DNA from: an uncultured Enterocloster sp.
GTDB lineage: Bacteria > Bacillota > Clostridia > Lachnospirales > Lachnospiraceae
NCBI GenBank assembly: GCA_944382045.1
Contig: CALWMT010000006.1
Coordinates: 1 to 23,836, forward strand
Direction of reading: 5' to 3'
DNA length: 23,836 nt
Shown here: positions 1 through 7,172 of the stretch, one piece after another
Layout of the letters: every line of letters begins with the position of its first letter
Position numbering within the stretch: the stretch's first letter is position 1
Position numbers and translations under genes: made by a program
Notes under the pieces: generated by a model
Databases searched by the model: none
Told to the model about the DNA's origin: nothing
Seen by the model: the letters and a program-made list of their open reading frames with translations, nothing else

Positions 1-163
1 CGACAACAAATCCCTGGCCTGCCAGGACGACCAGATTCTTGTGGACTATCTGGATATGTGGAAGGACCTGATGGATGCAGGCGCCGCGGCAAACCCGGAT
101 GAGTACGCCCAGATTCAGACACTTGGCCAGGAGGCAGATGAGATACTGGCGCGCAATAATTAA
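1..163 (+). CDS. Partial, probably truncated ABC sugar-binding lipoprotein (family 1 solute-binding protein)
   Basis: The frame is open from base 2 and ends at TAA 161-163, giving 53 residues; the start lies outside the window. The segment DYLDMWKDLMDAGAAANPDE followed by YAQIQTLGQEA resembles an internal part of Lachnospiraceae family 1 extracellular solute-binding proteins, which capture sugars outside the cell for ABC permeases. In that family this region is normally followed by well over 100 further residues. Here it is followed only by DEILARNN and a stop, and the stop overlaps the end of the opposite-strand esterase gene. I infer a 3' truncation or rearrangement near position 140. The family match is from memory of the sequence pattern, so a different, complete protein cannot be ruled out. 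Confidence 0.5.
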   Translation, partial: DNKSLACQDDQILVDYLDMWKDLMDAGAAANPDEYAQIQTLGQEADEILARNN

Positions 164-945
164 AGCACTGGCATTTCACCCGCCGCAATATAGCGGCCCG
201 CATTCCTTCCTGCCTCCGCGCCGACCAGATTATAGCCCTCCTGGAGGTAGTGAAATTCATCCTTCATAAGCCCTCTGGCCGCAAAGGACGCAAACTGGCG
301 GCTCACGAGAAGCACATCCGGCTCCTCCGCCGCCAGCTTCTCCTGCGCCTGACGGATAGGAAGGTATCTCTCCGGATCATCCCGAAAGTTTCCAATCTCT
401 ATCAAAAAACATTTCTCAATTTTACAATCCTCCTGAAGCCCGCGTATCATAGCGGAGGTCCTCTGCCGGTATACCTCTGGATCTGTGCGCAGGTCTCCAT
501 CCGTACAGCCCTGGCACCACGCCATCAGGCGGTGCTCGATTTGAATGCCCTGGGCGGAAAGCCAGCTCTCGCCGCGCTTCATGCGGCGCACCGCATCCCG
601 ATAGTAGGCGCTTCCTGGAACCCACTCAGCGATAGCGGAACCGCCCTTTGCGCAGGATATGCCCACCACAGGCACATGGGTCTCCGCCACATAGGCGTTG
701 ACAAAGGCCGACACCAGAGAGCCTGTCTTCATCCCCGGCTCATATACGCCCTCCGGGTCATTTTCATCCCTTCCAAAGGGCTCTGTGAGGGGAAAGAGCC
801 GGTCCGGAGCCGTAACAGCCCGAAACTCATATCCGGTTCCCTCCGGCACCGCCGGGGCCTCCTCTGCCCTTCCCCGGCCCGCCATATTGCTCTGTCCCAT
901 AAATAAAATCAGATCTGCCTTTTCTATCTTCATTCTTTCATTCAT
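160..945 (-). CDS. SGNH-type carbohydrate esterase (CE6 / sialate O-acetylesterase-like)
   Basis: This 261-residue protein probably removes O-acetyl groups from sugars or oligosaccharides. The N-terminal block LFMGQSNMAGRG carries the presumed nucleophile Ser19. The C-terminal block DEFHYLQEGYNLVG supplies Asp229 and His232. These are the first and last blocks of the CE6 / DUF303 SGNH hydrolases. There is no signal peptide, so it should act in the cytoplasm on imported sugars. The start ATG overlaps the rpiB stop as ATGA, which suggests translational coupling. A second ATG at 933 (MKIEKAD) is an equally possible start. It is the last gene of the lactonase-aroC-rpiB operon, and its stop overlaps the convergent partial gene at 161-163. 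The exact substrate cannot be read from the sequence. Confidence 0.82.
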   Translation of the reverse strand: MNERMKIEKADLILFMGQSNMAGRGRAEEAPAVPEGTGYEFRAVTAPDRLFPLTEPFGRDENDPEGVYEPGMKTGSLVSAFVNAYVAETHVPVVGISCAKGGSAIAEWVPGSAYYRDAVRRMKRGESWLSAQGIQIEHRLMAWCQGCTDGDLRTDPEVYRQRTSAMIRGLQEDCKIEKCFLIEIGNFRDDPERYLPIRQAQEKLAAEEPDVLLVSRQFASFAARGLMKDEFHYLQEGYNLVGAEAGRNAGRYIAAGEMPVL

Positions 946-1385
946 CCGCGGTTCTCAATCTCCATAATCATCCCCACCCGGCGTGCGTGGCGTCCGCCCT
1001 GGAATTCGGCGTCCAGCCAGGCCTCGGTGATCATCTTAGCCAGCTCGCTGCCCACCACCCGGGCACCGAAGGCCAGCACATTTGTGTTGTTGTGCTCCCT
1101 GGAGAGCTTGGCCGTGTAGGGCTCGCTGCACACACAGGCCCGGATTCCCTTCACCTTGTTGGCAGCCAGGGAAATTCCCACTCCTGTGCCGCAGATGACA
1201 ATGCCCAGATCGGCTTCCCCTCCGGCCACGGCCCGGCCTACCTTTTCCCCGTATACCGGGTAATCACAGCTCTCCGTGGAGTTTGTCCCCAGATCCAGGA
1301 CCTCATAGCCCTTTTCCTCCACAAACTCCTTGATAATGTTCTTTAGCTCAATGGCGGTGTGGTCATTTCCCATAGCGATTTTCAT
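942..1385 (-). CDS. rpiB: Ribose-5-phosphate isomerase B
   Basis: The 147-residue protein interconverts ribose 5-phosphate and ribulose 5-phosphate in the non-oxidative pentose phosphate pathway, in the cytoplasm. It has the usual RpiB/LacAB length and landmarks: MKIAMGNDHTAIELK at the N-terminus, VICGTGVGISLAANK with the catalytic cysteine, then RACVCSEPYTAKLSREHNNT and NVLAFGARVVG. It resembles E. coli RpiB closely along its length. The start is supported by AAAGGAG about 9 bases upstream. It follows aroC by 18 bases and overlaps the esterase start by 4 bases. Related RpiB-fold proteins can isomerise allose 6-phosphate or galactose 6-phosphate, but the close match to RpiB favours ribose 5-phosphate. 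Confidence 0.93.
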   Translation of the reverse strand: MKIAMGNDHTAIELKNIIKEFVEEKGYEVLDLGTNSTESCDYPVYGEKVGRAVAGGEADLGIVICGTGVGISLAANKVKGIRACVCSEPYTAKLSREHNNTNVLAFGARVVGSELAKMITEAWLDAEFQGGRHARRVGMIMEIENRG

Positions 1386-1403
1386 ATGTTCTGTCTCCTT
1401 TTC

Positions 1404-2525
1404 TCATTCTCCAGTTCCAAAAAATGCCTGTATCCGGTCCAGCCGGGAGCTCATGGACAGAAGCAGCAGATCCGCAGCGGTAAGCGCCGCCATAGCCTCC
1501 ACCACCACCACAGCCCGGGGCACAATAATCGGGTCGTGGCGGCCTCTTATCTCGATCTCCTGCTCCCTGCCGAAGCGATCCACTGTGTGCTGGGGCCGGG
1601 CGATGGACGGGGTGGGCTTAAATGCCGCCCGAAAGATCACCGGGCTGCCGTCGCTGATGCCCCCCAGGGTTCCCCCGGCATGGTTGGTCCTCTTTACCGC
1701 AGCCGGGGAGGCGCCCCCCCTCCCCGCAGCTGCAAAGGCATCATTGTTCTCCGAGCCCCGCATGGCCGCCGCGCCAAATCCGGAGCCTATTTCAAAGCCC
1801 TTCACCGCGCCGATGGAGAGAATGGCCTTCGCCAGATTGGCGTCCAGCTTCTCGAACACCGGCTCCCCGATGCCCGCAGGAAGCCCCTCGATGACGCACT
1901 CCACCACGCCCCCCGAGGAGTCCTTCTCCGCCATCAGCTGCTCCAGATAGGCCTCTGCCTCCAGGGCCGCCCGGGCGTCCGGCATATAGAGGCGGTTTTT
2001 GTCCCGCTCCGCCAGGTCCATGCGCTCCGTGGCTATCTCGATAGGCCCGATGGAACGCGTGTAGGCATACACCCGGATGCCCAGGCTTTCCAGAAGCTTG
2101 GCGGCAACCGCCCCTCCGGCTACCCTGCCCGCGGTCTCCCTCCCTGAGGAGCGGCCGCCGCCCCGGTAGTCCCGGAATCCATACTTCTGATCGAAGGTAT
2201 AGTCCGCATGGCCCGGCCGGTACACGTCCATAATGTTTCCATAGTCCTTGGATCTCTGATCCTTGTTGCGCACCTCCAGGGCGATGGGCGTGCCTGTGGT
2301 CTTACCCTCGAAGACGCCGGAGAGGATCTCTACCTGATCCCCCTCCTGTCTGGCTGTGGTAAACTTGCTCTGCCCAGGCTTTCTCCGATCCAGATAAGCC
2401 TGGATGTCCTCCTCCGACAGGGGCAGCCCTGCCGGACAGCCGTCCACCACAGCTCCGATTCCCTTTCCATGGGACTCTCCCCATGTTGTCACTCTGAAAA
2501 TTGTCCCATAGCTGGAACCCGCCAT
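1404..2525 (-). CDS. aroC: Chorismate synthase
   Basis: The 373-residue enzyme converts 5-enolpyruvylshikimate 3-phosphate to chorismate, the last common step to aromatic amino acids and folate, using reduced FMN. Family signatures are intact: GESHGKGIGAVVDGCPAG at residues 16-33 with His19, RPGHADYT with His106, and RGGGRSSGRETAGRVAGG at 121-138. The length is normal for the bacterial monofunctional enzyme, with no fused flavin reductase. GAGGAG lies about 11 bases before the ATG. The gene sits 28 bases after the lactonase gene and 18 bases before rpiB in the same direction, so it is probably transcribed from the promoter at 3656-3684. No other shikimate-pathway gene is in the window. Confidence 0.96.
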   Translation of the reverse strand: MAGSSYGTIFRVTTWGESHGKGIGAVVDGCPAGLPLSEEDIQAYLDRRKPGQSKFTTARQEGDQVEILSGVFEGKTTGTPIALEVRNKDQRSKDYGNIMDVYRPGHADYTFDQKYGFRDYRGGGRSSGRETAGRVAGGAVAAKLLESLGIRVYAYTRSIGPIEIATERMDLAERDKNRLYMPDARAALEAEAYLEQLMAEKDSSGGVVECVIEGLPAGIGEPVFEKLDANLAKAILSIGAVKGFEIGSGFGAAAMRGSENNDAFAAAGRGGASPAAVKRTNHAGGTLGGISDGSPVIFRAAFKPTPSIARPQHTVDRFGREQEIEIRGRHDPIIVPRAVVVVEAMAALTAADLLLLSMSSRLDRIQAFFGTGE

Positions 2526-2553
2526 ATGCTAACGCTCCTCTCAGTCTATTGCC

Positions 2554-3612
2554 TCAGTCCCCGATTTTCGCGATGGTACAGCAATTGGGCTCGTTCACCT
2601 TCACGCTGCGCCCGCTCATCACCAAAAGTCCCTTTTCATAATCCACCTTAAAGAAGGTGATGGTGCCGCTGTCGTGATTCAGGGAGGCGATGTGCTGGGA
2701 ATCCGGGAACACCGCAATGTCCTTGGGATACTCCCCGCTGATGGGAAGGCAGCAGAGCATGGTGAGAAGTCCCGTCTCCTCGTCCCTGCGGAATACACTG
2801 ATGGTATTCTCTCCTGCATTGGAGCAGTAGATATATTTCTGATCCCAGGAAAGCCGCATAGCACAGGCCACCGTCATATTCCCCGGATTCTTGGTGGAGG
2901 TAGTGGAAATGGTCTGAATCTTCTCAATCACCGGAGCACGGTCCCCCGTCTGATAGGTATATACGTCAATGGCGTTCTTCAGCTCATACATCAGGTAAAT
3001 AAAGCGGCCGTCCGCGCTGAAGCGGAAGTGTCTGGGCGCAGACTCCAGCTCACAGCGGATGGCATCCACCTGCACAAGCTTCCTCTCCTTATCATTAAAG
3101 CGATAGATTTTCACCTGATCGATGCCATTGTCCACGGAGAGCACATACTTACCATCGGGCATCCGGCGGGTGCAGGTCACATGAGGGCGGAAATTGCGCT
3201 CCGCCACGCTGCCGTATCCCTTGTCAAATACGCCGTCCACAATCTCACCCACGGAGCCGTCCTTGTTGAGGCTCAAAACCGTGGCCTTTCCGTCGTGATA
3301 GCCGGAGACAAACACATACTTGTCCTCCAGGTCCGTACACAGATGGCAGCCCCTCATGCCCCGGATGGACGCGCTGTTCAGCCTCGCCAGGCTTCCGTTC
3401 TCCAGGATGCGGAAGGAGACAACCCCCTCGTCCGCTATGGAGTACAGCGTCTTCCCATCACTGGACGCGATCACATAGGAGGAATTATTTACCTCCATCT
3501 CACAGCGCTCCTTAAAAATGCCCTTTTCCACGTCCACATCGTAAACCGTGATCCCCTTGGCGTTTCCCGTGTAGGAATAGGAGCCTACATATGCCATATA
3601 TTTGCCTTTCAT
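2554..3612 (-). CDS. Lactonase family beta-propeller protein (6-phosphogluconolactonase-like)
   Basis: This 352-residue cytoplasmic protein has the repeated blade pattern of the seven-bladed lactonase family (PF10282), for example VIASSDGKTLYSI, HFRFSADGRFIYLMYEL, AMRLSWDQKYIYCSNAGENT and DIAVFPDSQHIASLNHDSGT. Members related to E. coli Pgl hydrolyse 6-phosphogluconolactone in the oxidative pentose phosphate pathway, but many propellers of this family have unproven substrates. The ATG at 3612 is preceded by AGGGAGGT at 11 bases; the ATG at 3597 is too far from that site. It is the first gene of the operon with aroC, rpiB and the CE6 esterase, behind a good promoter. The rpiB partnership fits a pentose-phosphate role, which is an inference. 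Confidence 0.85.
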   Translation of the reverse strand: MKGKYMAYVGSYSYTGNAKGITVYDVDVEKGIFKERCEMEVNNSSYVIASSDGKTLYSIADEGVVSFRILENGSLARLNSASIRGMRGCHLCTDLEDKYVFVSGYHDGKATVLSLNKDGSVGEIVDGVFDKGYGSVAERNFRPHVTCTRRMPDGKYVLSVDNGIDQVKIYRFNDKERKLVQVDAIRCELESAPRHFRFSADGRFIYLMYELKNAIDVYTYQTGDRAPVIEKIQTISTTSTKNPGNMTVACAMRLSWDQKYIYCSNAGENTISVFRRDEETGLLTMLCCLPISGEYPKDIAVFPDSQHIASLNHDSGTITFFKVDYEKGLLVMSGRSVKVNEPNCCTIAKIGD

Positions 3613-3644
3613 GCCCTTTTTGTACCTCCCTGCGTTTCAATTTT

Positions 3645-3687
3645 GGCTTAAGCACATCATAGCATAATTTCCTATATTTGTTAAGCC
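3645..3687. repeat. Inverted repeat flanking the lactonase promoter
   Basis: GGCTTAA at 3645-3651 and its exact complement TTAAGCC at 3681-3687 enclose the -10 and -35 boxes of the leftward promoter. The arms are 29 bases apart. Such placement could be an operator bound by a looping or dimeric repressor, but seven-base arms can also arise by chance. Confidence 0.4.
3656..3684 (-). promoter_or_regulatory. Sigma-A promoter of the lactonase-aroC-rpiB-esterase operon
   Basis: On the minus strand TTAACA (3684-3679) is followed after 17 bases by TATGAT (3661-3656). Each box differs from consensus by one base. The predicted transcript starts near 3649 and leaves a leader of roughly 35-40 bases carrying the AGGGAGGT site of the lactonase gene. 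Confidence 0.7.
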
Positions 3688-3719
3688 TGAAGTTGCCCCG
3701 AACGATTTTCAAAAAGGTG

Positions 3720-3747
3720 TTGACATCTGATTTATATCATGTATAAT
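3720..3747 (+). promoter_or_regulatory. Sigma-A promoter of the regulator-potABCD operon
   Basis: TTGACA at 3720-3725 and TATAAT at 3742-3747 are both perfect consensus boxes, separated by 16 bases. Transcription should start near 3754, giving an AT-rich leader of about 95 bases before the regulator ATG. A promoter this strong normally needs repression, which fits the autoregulator encoded first in the operon. Confidence 0.82.
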
Positions 3748-3788
3748 GTAAATCGCCTTGTTTATTATTACTAAACTTTTTGCTTATT

Positions 3789-3813
3789 TTTACAATCAGT
3801 CAGTATTTGTAAA
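3789..3813 (+). promoter_or_regulatory. Candidate operator in the leader of the pot operon
   Basis: TTTACAA at 3789-3795 and TTGTAAA at 3807-3813 form a perfect seven-base inverted repeat with an 11-base centre, about 40 bases downstream of the predicted transcription start. The octamer TAAACTTT also occurs twice in this leader, near 3773 and 3810. The XRE-cupin regulator encoded immediately downstream is the obvious candidate to bind here; this is inferred from position only. Confidence 0.4.
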
Positions 3814-3848
3814 CTTTATGTTAAGTATTACGGAGAGGGAGGAATTTT

Positions 3849-4382
3849 ATGGATATCGGAAACCGGTTAAAGGACCTGCGGGTTTTAAAGGGCCTCACCC
3901 AGGAGGAGCTTGCCGACCGGGCGGAGCTGTCCAAGGGATTCATTTCCCAGGTAGAGCGCAATCTGACCTCCCCCTCCATCGCCACCCTGATGGATATCCT
4001 CCAGTGCCTGGGACTGACCATCGGCGAGTTTTTCAATGAGGAGCCTGAGGAGCAGATTGTATTCGGCCATCAGGACTACTTTGAGAAGGTTGACAACGAG
4101 TTAAACAATACGATCAAGTGGATTATCCCCAATGCCCAGAAGCACATCATGGAGCCCATCCTCCTGACCCTCCAGGCTGCGGGATCCACCTATCCGGATA
4201 ATCCCCACGAGGGGGAGGAATTCGGCTACGTGCTGTCCGGCTCCATCTCCATCCATCTGGGGAACCGGATCTACCGTGCCAAAAAGGGAGAGTCCTTTTA
4301 CTTCATCCCGGACAAGAAGCACTTTCTAACCACAAAAAGCGGGGCGGTTGTCCTCTGGGTCAGCTCGCCGCCAAGCTTCTAA
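3849..4382 (+). CDS. XRE-family regulator with C-terminal cupin domain (PuuR-like)
   Basis: The 177-residue protein has an XRE helix-turn-helix at about residues 6-60 (LKDLRVLKGLTQEELADRAE, then LSKGFISQVERNLTSPS). A cupin sensor domain follows at about 105-175, with the metal-ligand-like stretch HEGEEFGYVLSG at 120-131. Proteins of this layout bind DNA as dimers and sense small molecules through the cupin; PuuR senses putrescine. GGGAGG lies six bases before the ATG. The stop codon TAA overlaps a possible potA ATG as TAATG. Being first in an operon of four polyamine-transporter genes, it most likely represses this operon in response to polyamines. The ligand is inferred from context. Confidence 0.88.
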   Translation: MDIGNRLKDLRVLKGLTQEELADRAELSKGFISQVERNLTSPSIATLMDILQCLGLTIGEFFNEEPEEQIVFGHQDYFEKVDNELNNTIKWIIPNAQKHIMEPILLTLQAAGSTYPDNPHEGEEFGYVLSGSISIHLGNRIYRAKKGESFYFIPDKKHFLTTKSGAVVLWVSSPPSF

Positions 4383-4402
4383 TGACAAAGGAGAACGATG
4401 CC

Positions 4403-5479
4403 ATGAGCCAGCCACTTATCGATTTGCAGCACATTTTTAAAAGCTTTGACGGGGAACTGGTCCTAGACGACCTGGACCTCTCCATCGAGGAGAACAGCTT
4501 TGTGACCCTCCTTGGCCCCAGCGGATGCGGCAAGACCACTACGCTGCGCATTCTCGGCGGCTTTACCATGCCGGACAAGGGCCAGGTTTTCTTCGAGGGG
4601 AAGGACATCACCCAGGTTCCGCCCAACAAGCGGCCGTTAAATACCGTATTTCAAAAGTACGCCCTCTTTCCCCACATGAATATTGCGGAAAATATTGCCT
4701 TTGGCCTGAAAATCAAGAACAAGCCCAAGGCCTACATTGACGACAAGATCAAATATGCCCTGAAGCTGGTCAATCTCTCCGGCTATGAAAACCGGGACGT
4801 GGCCTCCCTCTCCGGCGGACAGCAGCAGCGGATCGCCATCGCCCGGGCCATTGTGAACGAGCCCCGCGTGCTCCTCTTGGACGAGCCCCTGGGCGCCCTG
4901 GATCTGAAGCTGCGCCAGGACATGCAGTATGAGCTCATACGGCTGAAAAATGAGCTGGGCATCACCTTTGTCTACGTGACCCACGACCAGGAGGAGGCCC
5001 TGACCATGTCCGATACCATTGTCGTTATGAACCAGGGCTACATCCAGCAGATGGGCTCCCCGGAGCAGATCTACAATGAGCCGGAGAACGCCTTTGTGGC
5101 CGACTTCATCGGGGAGAGCAATATCGTGAGCGGCACCATGATACGGGACGAGCTGGTGGAGATCTTCGGCGCCAGGTTCGCCTGTGTGGACAAGGGCTTT
5201 GGAAACAACAAGCCGGTGGACGTGGTCATCCGGCCCGAGGACATCGATCTGACTGCACCGGAGCAGGGCACCCTGACAGGCATTGTGACCCACCTGATTT
5301 TCAAGGGCGTCCACTACGAGATGGAGGTAACCACCCCCGACGGCTTTGAGTGGCTGGTCCACTCCACGGACATGTTCCCTGTGGGGCAGAAGGTGGGCAT
5401 CCACGTGGATCCCTTTGACATCCAGATTATGAACAAGCCGGCCTCCGAGGACGAAGAAGCCCTGGGAGTGGGCGAATAA
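4403..5479 (+). CDS. potA: Spermidine/putrescine ABC transporter ATP-binding protein PotA
   Basis: The 358-residue ATPase powers polyamine import through PotB and PotC at the inner face of the membrane. All nucleotide-binding motifs are present: Walker A GPSGCGKTT (residues 38-46), Q-loop VFQKYALFPHMN, signature LSGGQQQR (136-143), Walker B VLLLDEP with Asp160-Glu161, and switch His194 in YVTHDQEEA. A C-terminal extension of about 120 residues matches the TOBE regulatory domain of PotA/MalK-type ATPases. I chose the ATG at 4403 because AAAGGAG (4387-4393) lies nine bases before it. The ATG at 4382, which overlaps the regulator stop, would add seven residues and lacks its own site. Confidence 0.95.
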   Translation: MSQPLIDLQHIFKSFDGELVLDDLDLSIEENSFVTLLGPSGCGKTTTLRILGGFTMPDKGQVFFEGKDITQVPPNKRPLNTVFQKYALFPHMNIAENIAFGLKIKNKPKAYIDDKIKYALKLVNLSGYENRDVASLSGGQQQRIAIARAIVNEPRVLLLDEPLGALDLKLRQDMQYELIRLKNELGITFVYVTHDQEEALTMSDTIVVMNQGYIQQMGSPEQIYNEPENAFVADFIGESNIVSGTMIRDELVEIFGARFACVDKGFGNNKPVDVVIRPEDIDLTAPEQGTLTGIVTHLIFKGVHYEMEVTTPDGFEWLVHSTDMFPVGQKVGIHVDPFDIQIMNKPASEDEEALGVGE

Positions 5480-5495
5480 AAAGGAGGCTTCTCTC

Positions 5496-6335
5496 ATGAA
5501 CCAAGCAGAAAAACGCGCCATCCTGGGGCGGGCGCTTCTGTCCGGTCCCTATCTCATATGGATGACCGGCTTTATCCTCATTCCCCTGGCCATTATCCTC
5601 TGGTACGGCCTGACGAACGGCGAGGGCGCTTTTACCCTGGCAAATGTGATCTCCATCGCGGATCCGGACCACGCCAAGGCACTGTGGCTCTCCCTGGGAC
5701 TCTCCCTGGTGAGCACCGCCATCTGCCTGGGGCTTGCCTACCCCCTGGCCATGATCCTTCGGGGAAGGAAGGCGGTGGCCGGCGGCTTCATCGTATTTAT
5801 ATTCATCCTCCCCATGTGGATGAATTTCCTGCTGCGGACCATGGCCTGGCAGACCCTTCTGGAGAAGAACGGCGTGATCAACGGCATTCTCTCCTTTCTC
5901 GGCCTGCCCGCCCAGTCCCTGATCAATACGCCGGGGGCCATCATCCTGGGCATGGTCTACAATTTCCTGCCCTTCATGGTGCTCCCCATCTACAACGTGC
6001 TGTCCAAGATTGACGACAGCATCATTGAGGCCGCCATGGATCTGGGGGCCAGCGGCTTTGAACGCCTTATAAAAATCTGGCTGCCCTTAAGCCTTCCGGG
6101 AATTATCAGCGGCATCACCATGGTGTTCGTTCCCTCCCTCACCACCTTTGTCATCTCCGATCTGCTGGGCGGGAGCAAGATCCTCCTCATTGGAAATGTC
6201 ATCGAGCAGGAGTTCACCCGGGGGAGCAACTGGCATCTGGGCGGCGGCCTGTCCCTGGTGCTCATGGTCTTCATATTGATCAGCATGGCCATGATCGCCA
6301 AATACGACAAGAACGGGGAGGGGAATGCATTCTGA
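5496..6335 (+). CDS. potB: Spermidine/putrescine ABC transporter permease PotB
   Basis: The 279-residue membrane protein has about six hydrophobic segments, beginning with YLIWMTGFILIPLAIILWYG. The cytoplasmic EAA loop EAAMDLGASGFERLIKIWLP contacts the ATPase. The length and the PWMNFLLRTMAW-like stretch (here LPMWMNFLLRTMAWQ) are typical of PotB, one of the two permease subunits that form the polyamine channel. AAAGGAGG is eight bases before the ATG. The gene starts 16 bases after potA, and its TGA overlaps the potC ATG by one base (TGATG), so the two permease subunits are probably translationally coupled. Confidence 0.95.
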   Translation: MNQAEKRAILGRALLSGPYLIWMTGFILIPLAIILWYGLTNGEGAFTLANVISIADPDHAKALWLSLGLSLVSTAICLGLAYPLAMILRGRKAVAGGFIVFIFILPMWMNFLLRTMAWQTLLEKNGVINGILSFLGLPAQSLINTPGAIILGMVYNFLPFMVLPIYNVLSKIDDSIIEAAMDLGASGFERLIKIWLPLSLPGIISGITMVFVPSLTTFVISDLLGGSKILLIGNVIEQEFTRGSNWHLGGGLSLVLMVFILISMAMIAKYDKNGEGNAF

Positions 6336-7153
6336 TGAAAAAGAGCACGCGGATCCTGCGCAGGATCGTTTCCGACTTTTATATGGTAATCATTTTGATT
6401 TTCCTCTACGCCCCCATCCTCACCATGATGGTCCTGTCCTTCAATGCATCCAAGTCCAGGACCCAGTGGGGCGGATTTACCCTGGAGTGGTATGCCCAGA
6501 TGTTCGACAGCCGCTCCATCATGAGCGCTCTGTCCACCACCCTGACCGTGGCCTTTGCCTCCGCCCTCATCGCCACCATTATCGGCACTGCGGCGGCCAT
6601 TGCCATCCAGCGCATGCGGCCCGGTCCCCGGACCTTTGTCATGGGCGTCACCAACATCCCCATGCTGAACGCGGATATTGTGACCGGCATCTCCCTGATG
6701 CTCTCCTTTATCGCCTTCGGCATCTCCCTGGGCTTTGAGACAGTGCTCATTGCCCACATCACCTTCAATATCCCCTACGTGATATTGAGCGTGATGCCCA
6801 AGCTCAAGCAGACCGACCGGTCCACCTACGAGGCCGCCCTGGATCTGGGGGCTTCCCCCATGCAGGCCTTCTTCAAGGTGACCTTCCCGGACATCCTGCC
6901 AGGGGTGCTCTCCGGCTTCCTCCTGGCCTTCACCATGTCCCTGGATGATTTTATCATCACCCACTTTACCAAGGGGGCAGGCATCAACACGCTGTCCACC
7001 CTGATTTACAGCGAGGTCCGGCGGGGCATCCGGCCCTCCATGTACGCCCTGTCCACCCTGATTTTCCTTGTGGTGCTGGTCCTTCTCATCATCGTGAACT
7101 TCCGGCCCGAGAAAAAGAAGCAGCCGTCCCATGCGGCTGCAAAGAAAACATGA
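6335..7153 (+). CDS. potC: Spermidine/putrescine ABC transporter permease PotC
   Basis: The 272-residue second permease subunit has a first membrane segment at MVIILIFLYAPILTMMVLSF, several further membrane helices, and the EAA loop EAALDLGASPMQAFFKVTFP. The segment LAFTMSLDDFIITHFTKGAG is characteristic of PotC. The polar C-terminus (RPEKKKQPSHAAAKKT) should lie in the cytoplasm. The start overlaps the potB stop by one base. The potD ribosome binding site begins immediately after the stop codon, so potB, potC and potD read as one unit. Confidence 0.95.
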   Translation: MKKSTRILRRIVSDFYMVIILIFLYAPILTMMVLSFNASKSRTQWGGFTLEWYAQMFDSRSIMSALSTTLTVAFASALIATIIGTAAAIAIQRMRPGPRTFVMGVTNIPMLNADIVTGISLMLSFIAFGISLGFETVLIAHITFNIPYVILSVMPKLKQTDRSTYEAALDLGASPMQAFFKVTFPDILPGVLSGFLLAFTMSLDDFIITHFTKGAGINTLSTLIYSEVRRGIRPSMYALSTLIFLVVLVLLIIVNFRPEKKKQPSHAAAKKT

Positions 7154-7172
7154 AAAGGAGTATGAAAAGCAA

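Noticed and set aside
2674..3651. 325-residue plus-strand open frame over the lactonase gene
   Set aside because: It is antisense to a clear beta-propeller protein, has no family resemblance and no matching ribosome binding site.
4637..5521. 294-residue minus-strand open frame over potA
   Set aside because: It is antisense to an ATPase gene with all motifs intact, and the translation is His/Val/Gly-rich without recognisable domains.
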